From assembly GCF_932526225.1 (NCBI RefSeq), contig NC_064036.1:20542953-20606952 (forward strand): DNA of 64,000 nucleotides, in the 5' to 3' direction. How positions within the stretch are numbered: the stretch's first letter is position 1; each line of letters starts with the position of its first letter. Origin of the DNA: Nematostella vectensis (Eukaryota; Cnidaria; Anthozoa; Actiniaria; Edwardsiidae). Shown here piece after piece: positions 14,601 through 29,600 of this stretch. The notes below the pieces were generated by a model. The model saw nothing but the letters and a program-made list of their open reading frames with translations. It searched no databases and was not told where the DNA came from. Position numbers and translations under genes: made by a program.

Positions 14601-17600
14601 ATGTTAGCTGATGTGGCCATGTACTGAGGTATTCAATACCTTATCCCCAAAATGCTGATTTTTTATTGGACATTGCGTTGTCTGTTTTTAGCTGCGTCTC
14701 GCATTATTCGTCGAATGAAGACCAGTCAACAGCCTCTTCCTCCGCCACCTGTCGAGATGCCAAATGAGCCCCTACCACCCCTTCCTGACAGTGTGTTGAT
14801 GAACAAGCAACGTGTGATGGGTACCGTGCATGAGAGTCTGCAGACTCTTCTTAACCATGCCAGGTCAGCGAACTTTTCTTGAAAAGTAAAAAAGCAATAT
14901 TGGCCATTACCAACACTCTGCCTCTAGTGGTCATCACCACCATTCTGCATCTAGTGACCATTACCACCACTCTGCATCTAGTGACCATTACCACCACTCT
15001 GCCTCTAGTGGTCATTACCACCATTCTGCCTCTAGTGACCATCACCACCCTTCTGCCTCTAGTGGTCATTACCACCATTCTGCCTCTAGTGGTCATTACC
15101 ACCACTCTGCCTCTAGTGGCCATTACCACCACTCTGCCTCTAGTGATCATTACCACCATTCTGCCTCTAGTGGCCATTAACACCATTCTGCCTCTAGTGG
15201 CCATTAACACCATTCTGCTTCTAGTGGCCATTACCACCATTCTGCCTCTAGTGGTCATCACCACCATTCTGCCTCTAGTGGTCATCACCACCATTCTGCC
15301 TCTAGTGGTCATCACCACCATTCTGCCTCTAGTGGTCATCACCACCATTCTGCATCTAGTGGCCATTACCACCATTCTGCCTCTAGTGGTCATCACCACC
15401 ACTCTGCCTCTAGTGACCATTACCACCATTCTGCCTCTAGTGGCCATCACCACCATTCTGCCTCTAGTGACCATTACCACCATTCTGCCTCTAGTGACCA
15501 TTACCACCACTCTGCCTCTAGTGGTCATCACCACCATTCTGCCTCTAGTGGTCATCACCACCACTCTGCCTCTAGTGGTCATCACCACCACTCTGCCTCT
15601 AGTGACCATTACCACCATTCTGCCTCTAGTGGCCATCACCACCATTCTGCCTCTAGTGACCATTACCACCATTCTGCCTCTAGTGGTCATCACCACCATT
15701 CTGCCTCTAGTGGTCATCACCACCATTCTGCCTCTAGTGGTCATCACCACCATTCTGCATCTAGTGGCCATTACCACCACTCTGCCTCTAGTGGTCATCA
15801 CCACCATTCTGCCTCTAGTGGTCATTACCACCATTCTGCCTCTATTGGTCATTACCACCATTCTACATCTAGTTGTCATCACCACCATTCTGCATCTAGT
15901 GACCATTACCACCACTCTGCCTCTATTGACCATTACCACCATTCTGCCTATAGAAGCTATCACCACCATTCTGCCTCTAGTGGTCATTACCACCATTCTG
16001 CCTCTAGTGGTCATTACCACCACTCTGCCTCTAGTGGTCATTACCACCATTCTGCCTCTAGTGGCCATTACCACCATTCTACCTCTAGTGGCCATTACCA
16101 CCATTCTGCCTCTAGTGGCCATTACCACCACTCTGCCTCTAGTGGTCGTCACCACCACTCTGCCTCTAGTGACCATCACCACCATCCTGCCTCTAGTTGT
16201 CATTACCACCATTCTGCCTCTAGTGGTCATTACCACCATTCTGCCTCTAGTGGTCATTACCACCATTCTGCCTCTAGTGGTCATTACCACCACTCTGCCT
16301 CTAGTGGTCATTACCACCACTCTGCCTCTAGTGGCCATTACCACCATTCTGCCTCTAGTGGTCATTACCACCATTCTGCCTCTAGTGGCCATTACCACCA
16401 TTCTGCCTCTAGTGGCCATTACCACCATTCTGCCTCTAGTGGTCATCACCACCATTCTGCCTCTAGTGGTCATTACCACCATTCTGCCTCTAGTGGCCAT
16501 TACCACCATTCTGATTACCATCATTTATCGTCTTGAACCACAGGAATGTTTGCCGAGAAGCTGACCGTCACATCCTGCTCGACAGGGATTACATTCAACT
16601 TCTTCCGCGCATGTACACTAACGACATGACACAGGTAGTCCACTCGCCCTCTGAAACCTCCACTTTTTATATCTGCCAGGATCAAAAGCTTTTCTTATGT
16701 GGTTATTTGTGAGCAGTGAAGCGTAGACTCTCTTGTATAATTTTCTATATCTGCTTATGCCCTGCCCCCGTCAGCCTGGCCATGAATCTGAATGGCAAGT
16801 AGGGGGTAAATGCCAGATATGATTCGTGTATGATTTAAGAAATAAAATATTCTTTGGGTGACTTCATTGAGTTTTGAAAACCGAGGTGTTTTTGTTTGGG
16901 AGAATTCGAGAGCAGATCAGTGGAGCACGAGACTGCAGATGGAATGCTTCACATTTGCTCGAGAATTCCCCAAATAAACACCGAGGTTTCAAAACTCAAT
17001 GAAGGCACAAAAAGAATGTTTTATTTCTTTTATAAAATTATTTCACAACAGCGCGTTGTGCGTGTTGTCATTCCAGTGTACGCCAGCTCGCGCTCAGAAA
17101 ACAGTTTGAAATACTGGCTTCAAATTCCAAGCAAAATTTACTTCATCGTTTGGTTGTTCATCTATTTTAACTTATTTTGCAATTTCCTATCTACGTGGGT
17201 TACATTCCTCTCCTGGAGAATATTTTTAGTGTTAAAAGGAAAAAGTTCATCAGAATTCACTGGGTTGTTGACTGATGATGAACGAATTCTCCTTACACGA
17301 TTTTCTGTTGCGTCATCGCATGACCATCATTTAATGAAAGTAACCAATCCCACCAGAGTGCCTGTACTATCTCAATTATTGTATAATAACAGCTATAACT
17401 ATAAAACATTTTCCTCCTTTCTAACAGGCTGTGATAAGTGTCCCATGTCGAAGCAAGTTCCGCTCTGGACATCAGTGTATTGGGCCTGCACAGATCACTC
17501 TCCGGGTCAGTATTCACACAAGTAGAACCCCACTTATTAGAACTCATCCCACCCTATGGCTGTGCCATGTGTTCGTCCTCACCTCACTTATGTTGCCTTT

Positions 17601-20600
17601 TTACTTTGAAGCTTTTAACCTTCAGAATTCCCACCTCACACTGCCCACCAAACGGAAAATTCTGGCTACATTTTCTATGATGCATTTTTTGCATGTTTTA
17701 GTATCTGGCCAAACACGATAATGAGATTGTCATACGGCAAGTATCCGACAACCGACAAGAATACGAGACAATGGTCAAAGGGTTTTTACAGCCATGCCCC
17801 ATGGACGTGTGTACAGCAGCAGCAAACGTGGAGCGAATAATCACGTGAGTATAGTGGAATGGATAGTCACGTGAGTATAGTAAAATCAATGGTCACGTGA
17901 GTATAGTGTAGCAATTAATCACATGAGTATAGTGCAGCGAATAATCACGTGGGTATAGTGGAATGAATAATCACGTGAGTACAGTAAAATCAATGGTCAC
18001 GTGAGTATAGTGTAGCAATTAATCACATGAGTATAGTGCAGCGAATAATCACGCGAGTACAGTGGAATGAATAGTCACGTGGGTATAGTGGAATGAATAG
18101 TCACGTGGGTATAGTGGAATGAATAGTTACGCTGGTATAGTGGAATGAATAGTCACGTGAGTATAGTGGAATGAATAGTCACGTGGGTATAGTGGAATGA
18201 ATAGTCACGTGGGTATAGTTGAATGAATAGTCACGTTGGTATAGTGGAATGAATAGTCACGTAAGTATAGTGGTATAAATAGTCACGTGGGTATAGTTGA
18301 ATGAATAGTCACGTGGGTATAGTGGAATGAATAGTCACGTGAGTATAGTTGAATGAATAGTCACGTGGGTATAGTTGAATGAATAGTCACGTTGGTATAG
18401 TGGAATGAATAGTCACGTAAGTATAGTGGTATGAATAGTTACGCTGGTATAGTGGAATGAATAGTCACGTGAGTATAGTGGAATGAATAGTCACGTGAGT
18501 ATAGTGGAATGAACTCCCACCCTCTCCTCACATTCTCTTTCGTTTTTGCCTTCGAGATGCCCTGGTTCCTCGTTTACTTGTGGGGCGGTTAGATTATTTT
18601 GGCTGACGACGAAGAAAAGAGGAACAGTACGCCAGGAAGTAGGCTGGATACTAGATACATATGAAGGGGCACAGATTACCCTGAAACCTGGATACCTCAT
18701 TTCTTCCCATGTTTCTAAGGACACTTGCGAGGAACATGCGAGTATGTGTGCCGCTATAGCCTTATTTTTTGTTTTTGTTTTCATAGATGCCTTGTCGAGA
18801 AAGTCGAATCAAATAAACAGCGCAAAAACAAAGGTACCAAACTTGTTATGTTAATTTGAACAAAAAAGATCCCATCCTTAAGAGATGCATCCTGCTAACA
18901 CATTCACGAATGGTTTCAATCGCTTTTTCAGAGATCCTCTCTGATATTGGCACGAGCCTATTCTACCAGCTAGCGAGCACTATTGATGGGAACTGCCTAC
19001 GGTATCAACCCACCCTGCAATTCTTCTCGTCCTGTATCGAAATTCTGGGAAAGGTAAGAAAAAGTTTTATATTGGCAGCATAATCTAGGCGCGCGGTGTC
19101 TGTTTTATTTGAGTCAGTCACAGACTGCTCTCGTATGATGAGCCGTTGCCCGCAAAAAACACGTGCAAGATTATGTTCTTTTCAAGATTATGTTTTCTTG
19201 TTTCAATTTCAAACAAAGCGTGACTTAGCTTAGTTAAATGGTTTCTCTCCACTTGTCGTGGTGAGGTATTCGAGTTTGCAAACAGTTACCCGTTTTACAC
19301 CGAGGAAAGGTAAAAACGCCTGTCTAAAAATATTGCTGTTTGTGGCCATGAATATGCTAAAATAAAAATATCCGTTATTTGAAAAGTTTGCCGTATTCTT
19401 TGCCATGAATATGGTTAATAAAGATGCCCGTTATTTAAAGAGTTTGTCCTATTAGTGCTCATGAATATGCTAAATAAGTGTATAAATAATTCAGGAATAT
19501 TATAACCACTTTTTACGCAACCGGCAAAACGAGTATGCACATATCTTCATTCTACGAAGATATTCCCTTGACGAAACGGCGAGGTCGGACAGCACCAATA
19601 AGGGGGCAATACGGCAACAATACGATTGTATTTGCACTACAGACTTTGAAGAATTCCCTATTTAACAAGAATACATATATCTCACCGAACTGAGGGCAGG
19701 TAACATGCAACAAGCAGGTTACTGAATTATTGAGTACAGAATCCGACTTTATTATTATTGCAGGCTCAGATTTGTCTACCTACTATTTTACCTCGTACAT
19801 TGAAAACCATGGATGAATACTTAACATACTGTATAGAATGCAAATATTGTGTTTGTTTTCTTTTGATAGCTTTTGTAAGAAATTGTAAAATCGAGCTATA
19901 GCCTGGACATCACAAAGCTAAAATACGCTAAAGGTGTCTCGTCCTTTTTTCTGAGAGCGTTCTCATGATATTATTCAAACTACCGGTGATGCGTTTTTAG
20001 GAAGTAGCCCTGAAAGTATACGTGTAATACATATTACGTATTCTGTTCCAATAGCAATGTTCCAGTTTCTGTTTATTATTTGCCACATTTGCTATAAATT
20101 TACATGATTATACTAAAATATCAAATACAATTTCTTATTCGAGGACTTTGTGATCAGATTAGATTCACGGTGGTGATACAGAGGTACGATACAAGCGGCC
20201 GTGCAATAAAAGAATCTAAATAGTGTTTTTTTTTAGTGCAAAGCAAGCTATACTTTGTATAGTGGGCGCCACTTGTATCGGGGTGTTCCCAAACAGTAAT
20301 CTTATTGCATTTTCGCCTTCTTTACACAGAAAATCAGTGTTTCTTTGTTAAATGTGTACTTTTGATTGAAGATCTTCAGGTTTCTCGCTCAATTTTCATT
20401 TTTAAAGGTTTTTTTTTTTTTTTCACTAACCGACTCGTTTCACTGGTTGTGTGTTCTAGACGTTCATCTTGCACACTGGCTCTCAGACGGAACAGCTCCT
20501 GTACGCCATCTTAGAGCTCACGTCAATCACCATGCTTCTGGTGCCGTTCTTCTGCCCTAATGAATCTCCTGATCGCTTTACCGCCATGTACCACGAGGTG

Positions 20601-23600
20601 CTGGAGACTTCGGACAAGGACCTCGCCTTCTCGCTACTCAGTAAGGTGAGGGATGGTAACGGATGGGATGAGGGGAAGGGATAAAATAGAAGAACTGTGA
20701 ATTGCTACAGAAAAGATTTCACCTTCGAATTTTTCTTCAGAGGTAAGTCAGCCTTGTGTACAAAGGTATGGAGGCAAGAAAGCAGTGGAAAGCTTGAGAA
20801 GGGAGATGCTAGATGTTATTGACAAGTATTGGTTTGGATTAAGATGGGCTGGGAAAGAAGGGAAGTACTCTAGGTTGCGTGTACTCATGAGAAACATTTC
20901 TATACAGTTCGATCTGCAGCAGTGGTTGTCGTCCCCCGAGAATTCGCTCATTGAGAGGTCCAGCCTTGCCTCAGCTATCATTAAATCTCTTCTCTCTTAT
21001 GGCTTTGAGCCTCAGCCCGGAACAAGGACAGTGCTAGAGGTATGCTCTACTTTCACACTACTCGGTGGTACTAGAGGTATTTAAAACCCTAATCTTCACT
21101 TCCGTTTCATAAATTCGTTTGCCAAACGTAAAGTTACTTAGCCAATATGAGTTGGCATTTAAGGTAACTCGACAGAAAGGACAAGGACAAGCAGCATTTT
21201 TTGCTGTAACTCGAGCAATGCGCATGTTTTAGATATCATACTTGGAACACAGAGGGATAGGCTTATATGTGTTCCAAGTATGATATCTGAAAGGTGCGCA
21301 TTGCGAGAGTTCAGCAAAAAATAAGAGTTACCTTAACAGTTCCAGTAACCTCAGGCAAGCTGGCAGATAATCAGTATAATATTTAAGCTATTTAAATGTT
21401 ACGTTTAGTTAGTTTGCGTTTGCCGGATAAGCTTTAATCACACAATACTAAACCCGCCAAATGCGTTTACATCCGCCTTCATGCTTGACGTCATTGTATG
21501 ACAGCGCATGCGCGGTAAGCGTTATCACTTGACCACTTCATGGCGTGACCAGATTAGTTGGTTTATCACGAGACCAAATGTACATTTGCGAAGCGTTGAT
21601 ATTTTTGCTTGACATTCAACGTAATACATTTATCGTTTGATAATCTTCACTCTAGGGACTAATATGATTTACTAAAATCCTTGCTCTTCTGTTTTCAAGG
21701 TGCAACTACGTCACATGTCTCTCGTGCTCACCTACAACTTCCCCGAACAGTACAGCCAGATGCTAAGGCTCATATGCGATGGTAAGAACAGTACAGTAAG
21801 ATGCTGAGGCTCATATGCGATGGTAAGAACAGCACAGCCAGGTGCTAAGGCTCATATGCGATGGTACGAACAGTACAGCCAGATGCTTAGGCTCATATGC
21901 TATGGTAAGAACAATACAGCCAGATGCTGAGGCTCATATGCGATGGTAAGAACAGTACAGTAAGATGCTGAGGCTCATATGCGATGATAAGAACAGCACA
22001 GCCAAATGCTAAGGCTCATATGCGATGGTACGAACAGTACAGCCAGATGCTAAGGCTCATATGCGATAGTAAGAACAATACGATACGATACAATACAAGA
22101 AAAATGGGTAAAGGAGAGGATATAGATACAGACGGCTGTTTCTGATTTATTTATTCACTTTATTTATAAATTCTAAGTACGTTAATAGGTTGATTATGCA
22201 ATTGTAGGCTTCATTGTTTTGCAAGTTAGCATGTCTGATATGCACATTCGGCACATGAATTTTGACGAGTTAATCTTTGTTCAGGTTCAAGTTCAAGGAG
22301 CATCTGTCTAGAGGTGTGGAACCTGTTCTTGGATAATATTGGCTGCATCCCTCAAGATGGCTCAAAGGACCAAGGGCATGGCCCCGCCCAGCCTCCCATG
22401 CTGCCAGACCAACAGGTGTGGATATAGCAAATAACCCTTACTTATTGCGGATTTAAGGAGCTCTTGTCAGCCACACCTTGTTACTGTTTTAGATAAATAT
22501 TAAGAGGAAAAATTGCTCAAGAGCAATTTGATCCAAAGCATATGCACCAAAAACTAATAATACAGACCAGCCCCCGCCTGTTTGAGGTTCAAGGCACTCG
22601 TATTATGTATGAATTCTTCTATCTTCAGCAACATAATTTAGATTAGAGAAAGATCCTAAACTGCATTTCTTTTAATTGACAGGTGGTTGAGACACTTGAA
22701 TGGCTTACACAGTACTTCGCTGGCCAGCGCGCTGAGCTAGGCGGTCACGTGACTGGCGGAATCTATACCATGTGGCGGCCTTATATTAAACAGCTGTCCT
22801 ATCTCTTGGGCTTCCTGTGCCAGAGACTAGTAGTGACGTCATCACAACGATATAGAGCGGGCGGGGAAGAACCTGAGAAAGGTAGGTGGGCTATCACGTG
22901 CTGATCATATAGTATGGGTGGGAAGAACCTGAGAAAGGTAGGTGGGCTATCACCTCATCAATTAATGGGATTGATGTTGCTGTGGTAAGGCTAGGGTGCA
23001 TCCCACTAATTGTATTGATGTTGCTGTGGTAACGCTTAGGTGCATCCCACTAATTGTATTGATGTTGCTGTGGTAACGCTAAGGTGCATCCCACTAATTG
23101 TATTTTGTATTGTATTTTGGCAGAGTCGATTTCCAGTTTTTGGTGTATTGTATTCATTGTTCTGGTACGAGATCGCGACAGTTTGGGCTTTTTTATTCTA
23201 TCCACTAATTGTATTGATGTTGTTGTGGTAGCGCTAAGGTGCATCCCACTAATTGTATTGATGTTGTTGTGGTAGCGCTAAGGTGCATCCCACTAATTGT
23301 ATTGATGTTGCTGTGTAGCGCTAAGGTGCTTCCAACTATTTGTATTGATGTTGTTGTGGTAACGCTAAGGTGCATCCCACTAATTGTATTGATGTATTTG
23401 TGGTAACGCTAAGGTGCATCCCACTAATTGTATTGATGTATTTGTGGTAACGCTAAGGTGCATCCCACTAATTGTATTGATGTTGCTGTGGTAGCGCTAA
23501 GGTGCATCCCACTAATTGTATTGATGTTGCTGTGGTAGCACTAAGGTGAATCCCACTAATTGTATTCATAATACTTATGTTGCTGTTGTAGCACTTCAAG

Positions 23601-26600
23601 ACTTGTGGAGCATCATCTGCAGTGCTTTCGAGCCATGGATCATGTCTCAAGACTCTCCTGTCCCCGGGTACGCATAAATCATGAAGGGGTTTACGATCGC
23701 CCTACTCCTTTTTAATGTAGTAGAATCGTATTACTCTGTAGTAGAATCCTATTACTCTTTGGCCTAGTAAGAGGAAACCTAGGCCAAACACAGGTCTTTA
23801 TGCTAATGGAAATTCACAACTTACTTACTCAAACGAGTAGAAGGGATTATTTCAATGCATGATTTCAACCCTTAATAAAATTTTCGAATTCAATGGTGGT
23901 TGGTTATTTGTGAGTTTTCTTGGAAAAATAGATGTTGTATTTTCTAAAGATAACCTTGATCAATTTATAGCTATAACTTCAATACACTTATGTAGTTAGG
24001 TACAAAACATCGAACTTGCTCGTATGAGATACTCACCCATTGTATGTTAATAGCACGCTTGAGGCTATGTAATAATAGAGGCCTACCTTACCTCTTCTCT
24101 CTTCCAGAAATCCCCCTGTAGCGCCTTGGAATGAGAGTGAGGTCCCGCAAGCGTCTGACATGGTGACGCTGTTCACAGATACCATCAGTTGCTTACACAC
24201 CCACTTCCCAAGTGAGTAGATCTACACACACCCATTTCCCAAGTGAGCAGACTCTACACACCCACTTCCCAAGTGATCAGACTCTACACACACACACTTC
24301 CCAAGTGAGTAGATTCTACACACACCCACTTCCCAAGTGAGCAGACTCTACACACACCCACTTCCCAAGTGAGTAGACTCTACACACACCTACTTCCCAA
24401 GTGAGTAGACTCTACACACCCACTTCCCAAGTGAGCAGACTCTACACACACCCACTTCCCAAGTGAGTAGATTCTACACACACCCATTTCCCAAGTGAGT
24501 AGACTCTATACACACCCACTTTCCAAGTGAGTAGATTCTACACACACCCACTTCCCAAGTAAGTAAACTCTACACACACTCACGTCCCAAGTGAGTAAAC
24601 TCTACACACACCCACTTCCCAAGTGAGCAGATTCTACACACACCCACTTCCCAAGTGAGTAGACTCTACACACACCCACTTAACAAGTGAGTAGTCTCTA
24701 CACCCACCCACTTCCCAAGTGAGTAGACTCTACACACCCACTTCCCAAGTGAGTAGTCTCTACACACACCCACTTCCCAAGTAAGTAGTCTCTACACACC
24801 CACTTCCCAAGTGAGTAGTCTCTAAACACCCACTTCCCAAGTGAGTAGACTCTACACACCCACTCCCCAAGTGAGCAGACTCTACACACACCCACTTCCG
24901 AAGTGAGTAGTCTCTACACTCACCCACTTCCCAAGTGAGCAGATTCTACACACACCCACTTCCCAAGTGAGTAGACTCTACACACACCCACTTAACAAGT
25001 GAGTAAACTCTACACACACCCACTTCCCAAGTGAGTAGACTCTACACACCCACTTACCAAGTGAGTAGTCTCTACACACACCCACTTCCCAAGTGAGTAA
25101 TCTCTACACACCCACTTCCCAAGTGAGCAGACTCTACACACAACCACTTCCCAAGTGAGTAGACTACACACACCAACTTCCCAAGTGAGTAGACTCTACA
25201 CACCCACTTCCCAAGTGAGCAGACTCTACACACACCCACTTCCCAAGTGAGTAGATTCTACACACACACACTTCCCAAGTGAGCAGACTCTACACACACC
25301 CACTTCCCAAGTGAGTAGACTCTACACACACCCACTTCCCAAGTGAGCAGACTCTACACACACCCACTTCCCAAGTGAGTAGACTCTACACACACCCACT
25401 TCCCAAGTGAGTAGTCTCTACACACACCCACTTCCCAAGTGAGTAGTCTCTACACACACCCACTTCCCAAGTGAGTAGTCTCTAAACACACCCACTTCCC
25501 AAGTGAGTAGTCTCTACACACACCCACTTCCCAAGTGAGCAGACTCTACACACAACCACTTCCCAAGTGAGTAGACTCTACACACACCCACTTAACAAGT
25601 GAGTAAACTCTACACACACCCACTTCCCAAGTGAGTAGACTCTACACACCCACTTACCAAGTGAGTAGTCTCTACACACACCCACTTCCCAAGTGAGTAA
25701 TCTCTACACACACCCACTTCCCAAGTGAGCAGACTCTACACACAACCACTTCCCAAGTGAGTAGACTACACACACAAACTTCCCAAGTGAGTAGACTCTA
25801 CACACCCACTTCCCAAGTGAGCAGACTCTACACACACCCACTTCCCAAGTGAGTAGATTCTACACACACCCACTTCCCAAGTGAGTAGACTCTACACACA
25901 CCCACTTCCCAAGTGAGCAGACTCTACACACACCCACTTCCCAAGTGAGTAGACTCTACACACACCCACTTCCCAAATGAGTAGTCTCTACACACACCCA
26001 CTTCCCAAGTGAGTAGTCTCTACACACACCCACTTCCCAAGTGAGTAGTCTCTAAACACACCCACTTCCCAAGTGAGTAGTCTCTACACACACCCACTTC
26101 CCAAGTGAGTAGTCTCTACACACACCCACTTCCCAAGTGAGTAGACTCTACACACACCCACTTCCCAAGTGAGTAGACTCTACACACACCCACTTCCCAA
26201 GTGAGTAGACTCTACACACCCACTTCACAAGTGAGTAGACTCTACACACACCCACTTCCCAAGTGAGTAGACTCTACACACACACACTTAACAAGTGAGT
26301 AGACTCTACACACACCCACTTCACAAGTGAGTAGTCTCTACACACACCCACTTCCCAAGTGAGTAGTCTCTACACACACCCACTTCCCAAGTGAGTAGAC
26401 TCTACACACCCACTTCACAAGTGAGTAGACTTTACACACACCCACTTCCCAAGTGAGTAGACTCTACACACACCCACTTCCCAAGTGAGTAGTCTCTACA
26501 CACACCCACTTTCCAAGTGAGTAGTCTCTACACACACCCACTTCCCAAGTGAGTAGTCTCTACACACACCCACTTCACAAGTGAGTAGACTCTACACACA

Positions 26601-29600
26601 CCCACTTCCCAAGTGAGTAGACTCTACACACCCACTTTCCAAGTGAGTAGACTCTACACACCCACTTCCCAAGTGAGTAGACTCTACACACTTCTGTTTC
26701 CCAAGTGAGTAGACTCTACACACACCCACTTCCCAAGTGAGCAGCCTTTAAATGGGACAAGTGGGATAATTGTATTATACTTATCTCTCGGGGCTTTTCA
26801 AGCCTGTTTTGTTCCGTGATAGTAACTTTACGTAACATATCAGTCCCACAGAGCCAGTCAAGCCTGATGAACCTATTCTGGCCCTTCTTTGTGAAGTCTC
26901 TCGTTAAACCAGGTATCCCAGACTACGTGCGTCGCGTATTTCACTCCAAGTTTTTCTCGCTGCCCTGGGACCAGTTTCTCCCAACGCTGAACAACATGCA
27001 GCTCATGGCCAAGGTGCGTTTGCATCTACCACATCTGTCAATCTTATGCGATGACGTGTAAAATACTTGACACCTGTCAGCAGACTGTAAAGCATGCCCA
27101 GTATTCCTTATATTCCTAGTCTTGCTTTCTTTACCTCTTTACAACAAAGATCACTATAATACTAACAGGAATATCTGTGAAAACATGTCAAGCTCCCCCT
27201 CTTTTCTTCCCTAGCTTTTCATATGTTGGTTCAGTAGAGTTGATTCAGTAGAGTTCATATTAACGGGTGCTCTCCCTGTGTTTTGCTTATAACTGGTCAT
27301 ATTAGCAGGGTGCTCTTGCCAGGGTGCTCTCATTACTGGTCATATCAATGGGGTTCCCTTGGTTAGTACTGGTCATATTAACGGGGTTCTCTTGGTTATT
27401 ACTGGTCATATTAACGGGTTCTCTTAATTATTACTGGTCATATAAACGGGGTTCTGTAGGTTATTACTGATCATATTAACGGGTTCTCTTGGTAATTACT
27501 GGTCATATTAACGGGGTTCTCTTGAGGTGTTCCTCTCATTACTGGTCATATTAACGGTGCTTTCTTGCCATATTCCTCTCATAACTGGTTATGTTAACGG
27601 GACTCTCTTGCCTATTTTTCTCATTTCTCCGTGACAGCTGCTAATGACTGACCTGCCAACTGACAAGAAGTCCGCACCAGCTCCTGGGGCTGGCGCGAGA
27701 AAACAACCGGTAACACCATACTTATCACACGTAACCTAGTTCAACTACAGCTTTTTCGCTAGGTTCCGCATGGAAGGGATTCTAACAGCGCAGCTTTAAA
27801 GATTCGGGTCATACTACGACCTGGCATGACTAGGCGTTTCTAATCAACGCTATGCTTCATGGGAAAGTTTTTGCAGAAGATCTTTGGAAAGCAATCTTAT
27901 AATACCTTGCGCCTTTTCCATACACGCTAGTATGCTAATGTTAGCCTTCCTCACGTAATACATGCCAATGAGTGCTATCTGGGGAACGTCCCGAATTTAG
28001 TGACACTTTTTTTTATCAGTCAGTAAGGTATAATTAGTGAGTTAGTAAGGTATGCCTTAGGCGAGACCCAGAAACGCACGGCGGGATACGCAACAGTAGC
28101 TCCTACGTATTCATACGAAAATAACTCTATAAAAAATACTCAGAAGTAGAACGCTTGACTCATATATTCAATATCTTCCTTGAGGTCTGGCTAATTTGCT
28201 AAAATCCTGGCTCATTTATCTGTGTCACTCCATATTCACTGGGAGAGTCCTTCAATCGAAATCAAATTTGAAAACTAATTTTGGCATTTGCATGGTTGAA
28301 ATGCAGAAAGCATTATGAAAATCAAAGTAATTAACTATAGCATTCAAATCCTGAAATTTGATGTTTTTGTTTTTGCACTTGCAGCTTCACTCGTTCTGTG
28401 AAACAAGTTTCCAGTTCCTGAGTTGTGTTTTTCCGCTGATGAAGTGGAGTGGTATTATAGCGGCTTACTGGTAAGTAAGTGTAAGTGATTAGGAACAGAT
28501 TATAAGATATTTGATAGGAGTAGGATAAATACCAAAAAATTAGCACAGCTGTCACAGAGAGCAAATTCTTGAAGAAGAAGGAAAAAAACATTGGGAAAAT
28601 CATTAGCTAAAAGAGATATCGTGTATAATGTTAATCTCGTAGATACCTAATGGTCTATTTAAACAAAATGCTGGTGATGATGAGTCTTGGTGTTGGTCTT
28701 GGTCTTGGTGTTGGTGAGTCATACTAAAAGTGGTGATGGCGGTGGTCATAATGGATTTGCTATTACTGATGCTGATTGTCATGGTGATGGCGGTGGTCAT
28801 AATGGTTTGCTATTACTGATGGTGATTGTCATGGTGATGGCGGTGGTCATAATGGGTTTGCTATTAGTGATGCTGATTGTCATGGTGATGGCGGTGGTCA
28901 TAATGGATTTGCTATTACTGATGGTGATTGTCATGGTGATGGCGGTGGTCATAATGGGTTTGCTATTAGTGATGCTGATTGTCATGGTGATGGCGGTGGT
29001 CATAATGGATTTGCTATTACTGATGGTGATTGTCATGGTGATGGCGGTGGTCATAATTGGTTTGCTTTTAGTGATGGTGATTGTCATGGTGATGATTTTG
29101 TGGTGATTGTCATGATAGTGATGAGGGTCATTAGTCATTGGGCCAACGCTGGAGAAGGGGTTTAAAACACGAGTTGGTTTACTTAATAAGCTGTAATTTG
29201 ATAAGCTGACTTCATAAGCTGAAATTTTACACGCAGGATTGCTTGAAAGTTAATAAGGAATAGTTTTTGGTTGGCAGTAAAAACGGGCACGTTGGCCAAT
29301 ATAACGGGTATAAGATGACGCTCTCTCTGTCTTATCAATAGCTATTTGAGTTATCTTGTTATTAATGAGCTTTGACTGTCTGAAAGGGACATTTATTGCT
29401 TCTGATGTGTCGATCTAAGCGTTTGTGCGTTTGTTTTTTCTTGTGAAATGATTATCGAAAATATGTATTTGCCGACCAGATCGTCATTATAGCAATATAC
29501 AGATATTCATTACACCCCTGCCATTAATTTCATTTATAACAATGGTTAAAAATTGCGGCCTTAAAAGCGAGAACGGGAAAATTTTAACGTTACGATTTGG

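Noticed and set aside
16896-17525. 209-codon plus-strand frame with a hydrophobic stretch
   Set aside because: It begins in the foldback element and overlaps EPG5 exon 13 in the wrong frame. The exon's own frame matches EPG5.
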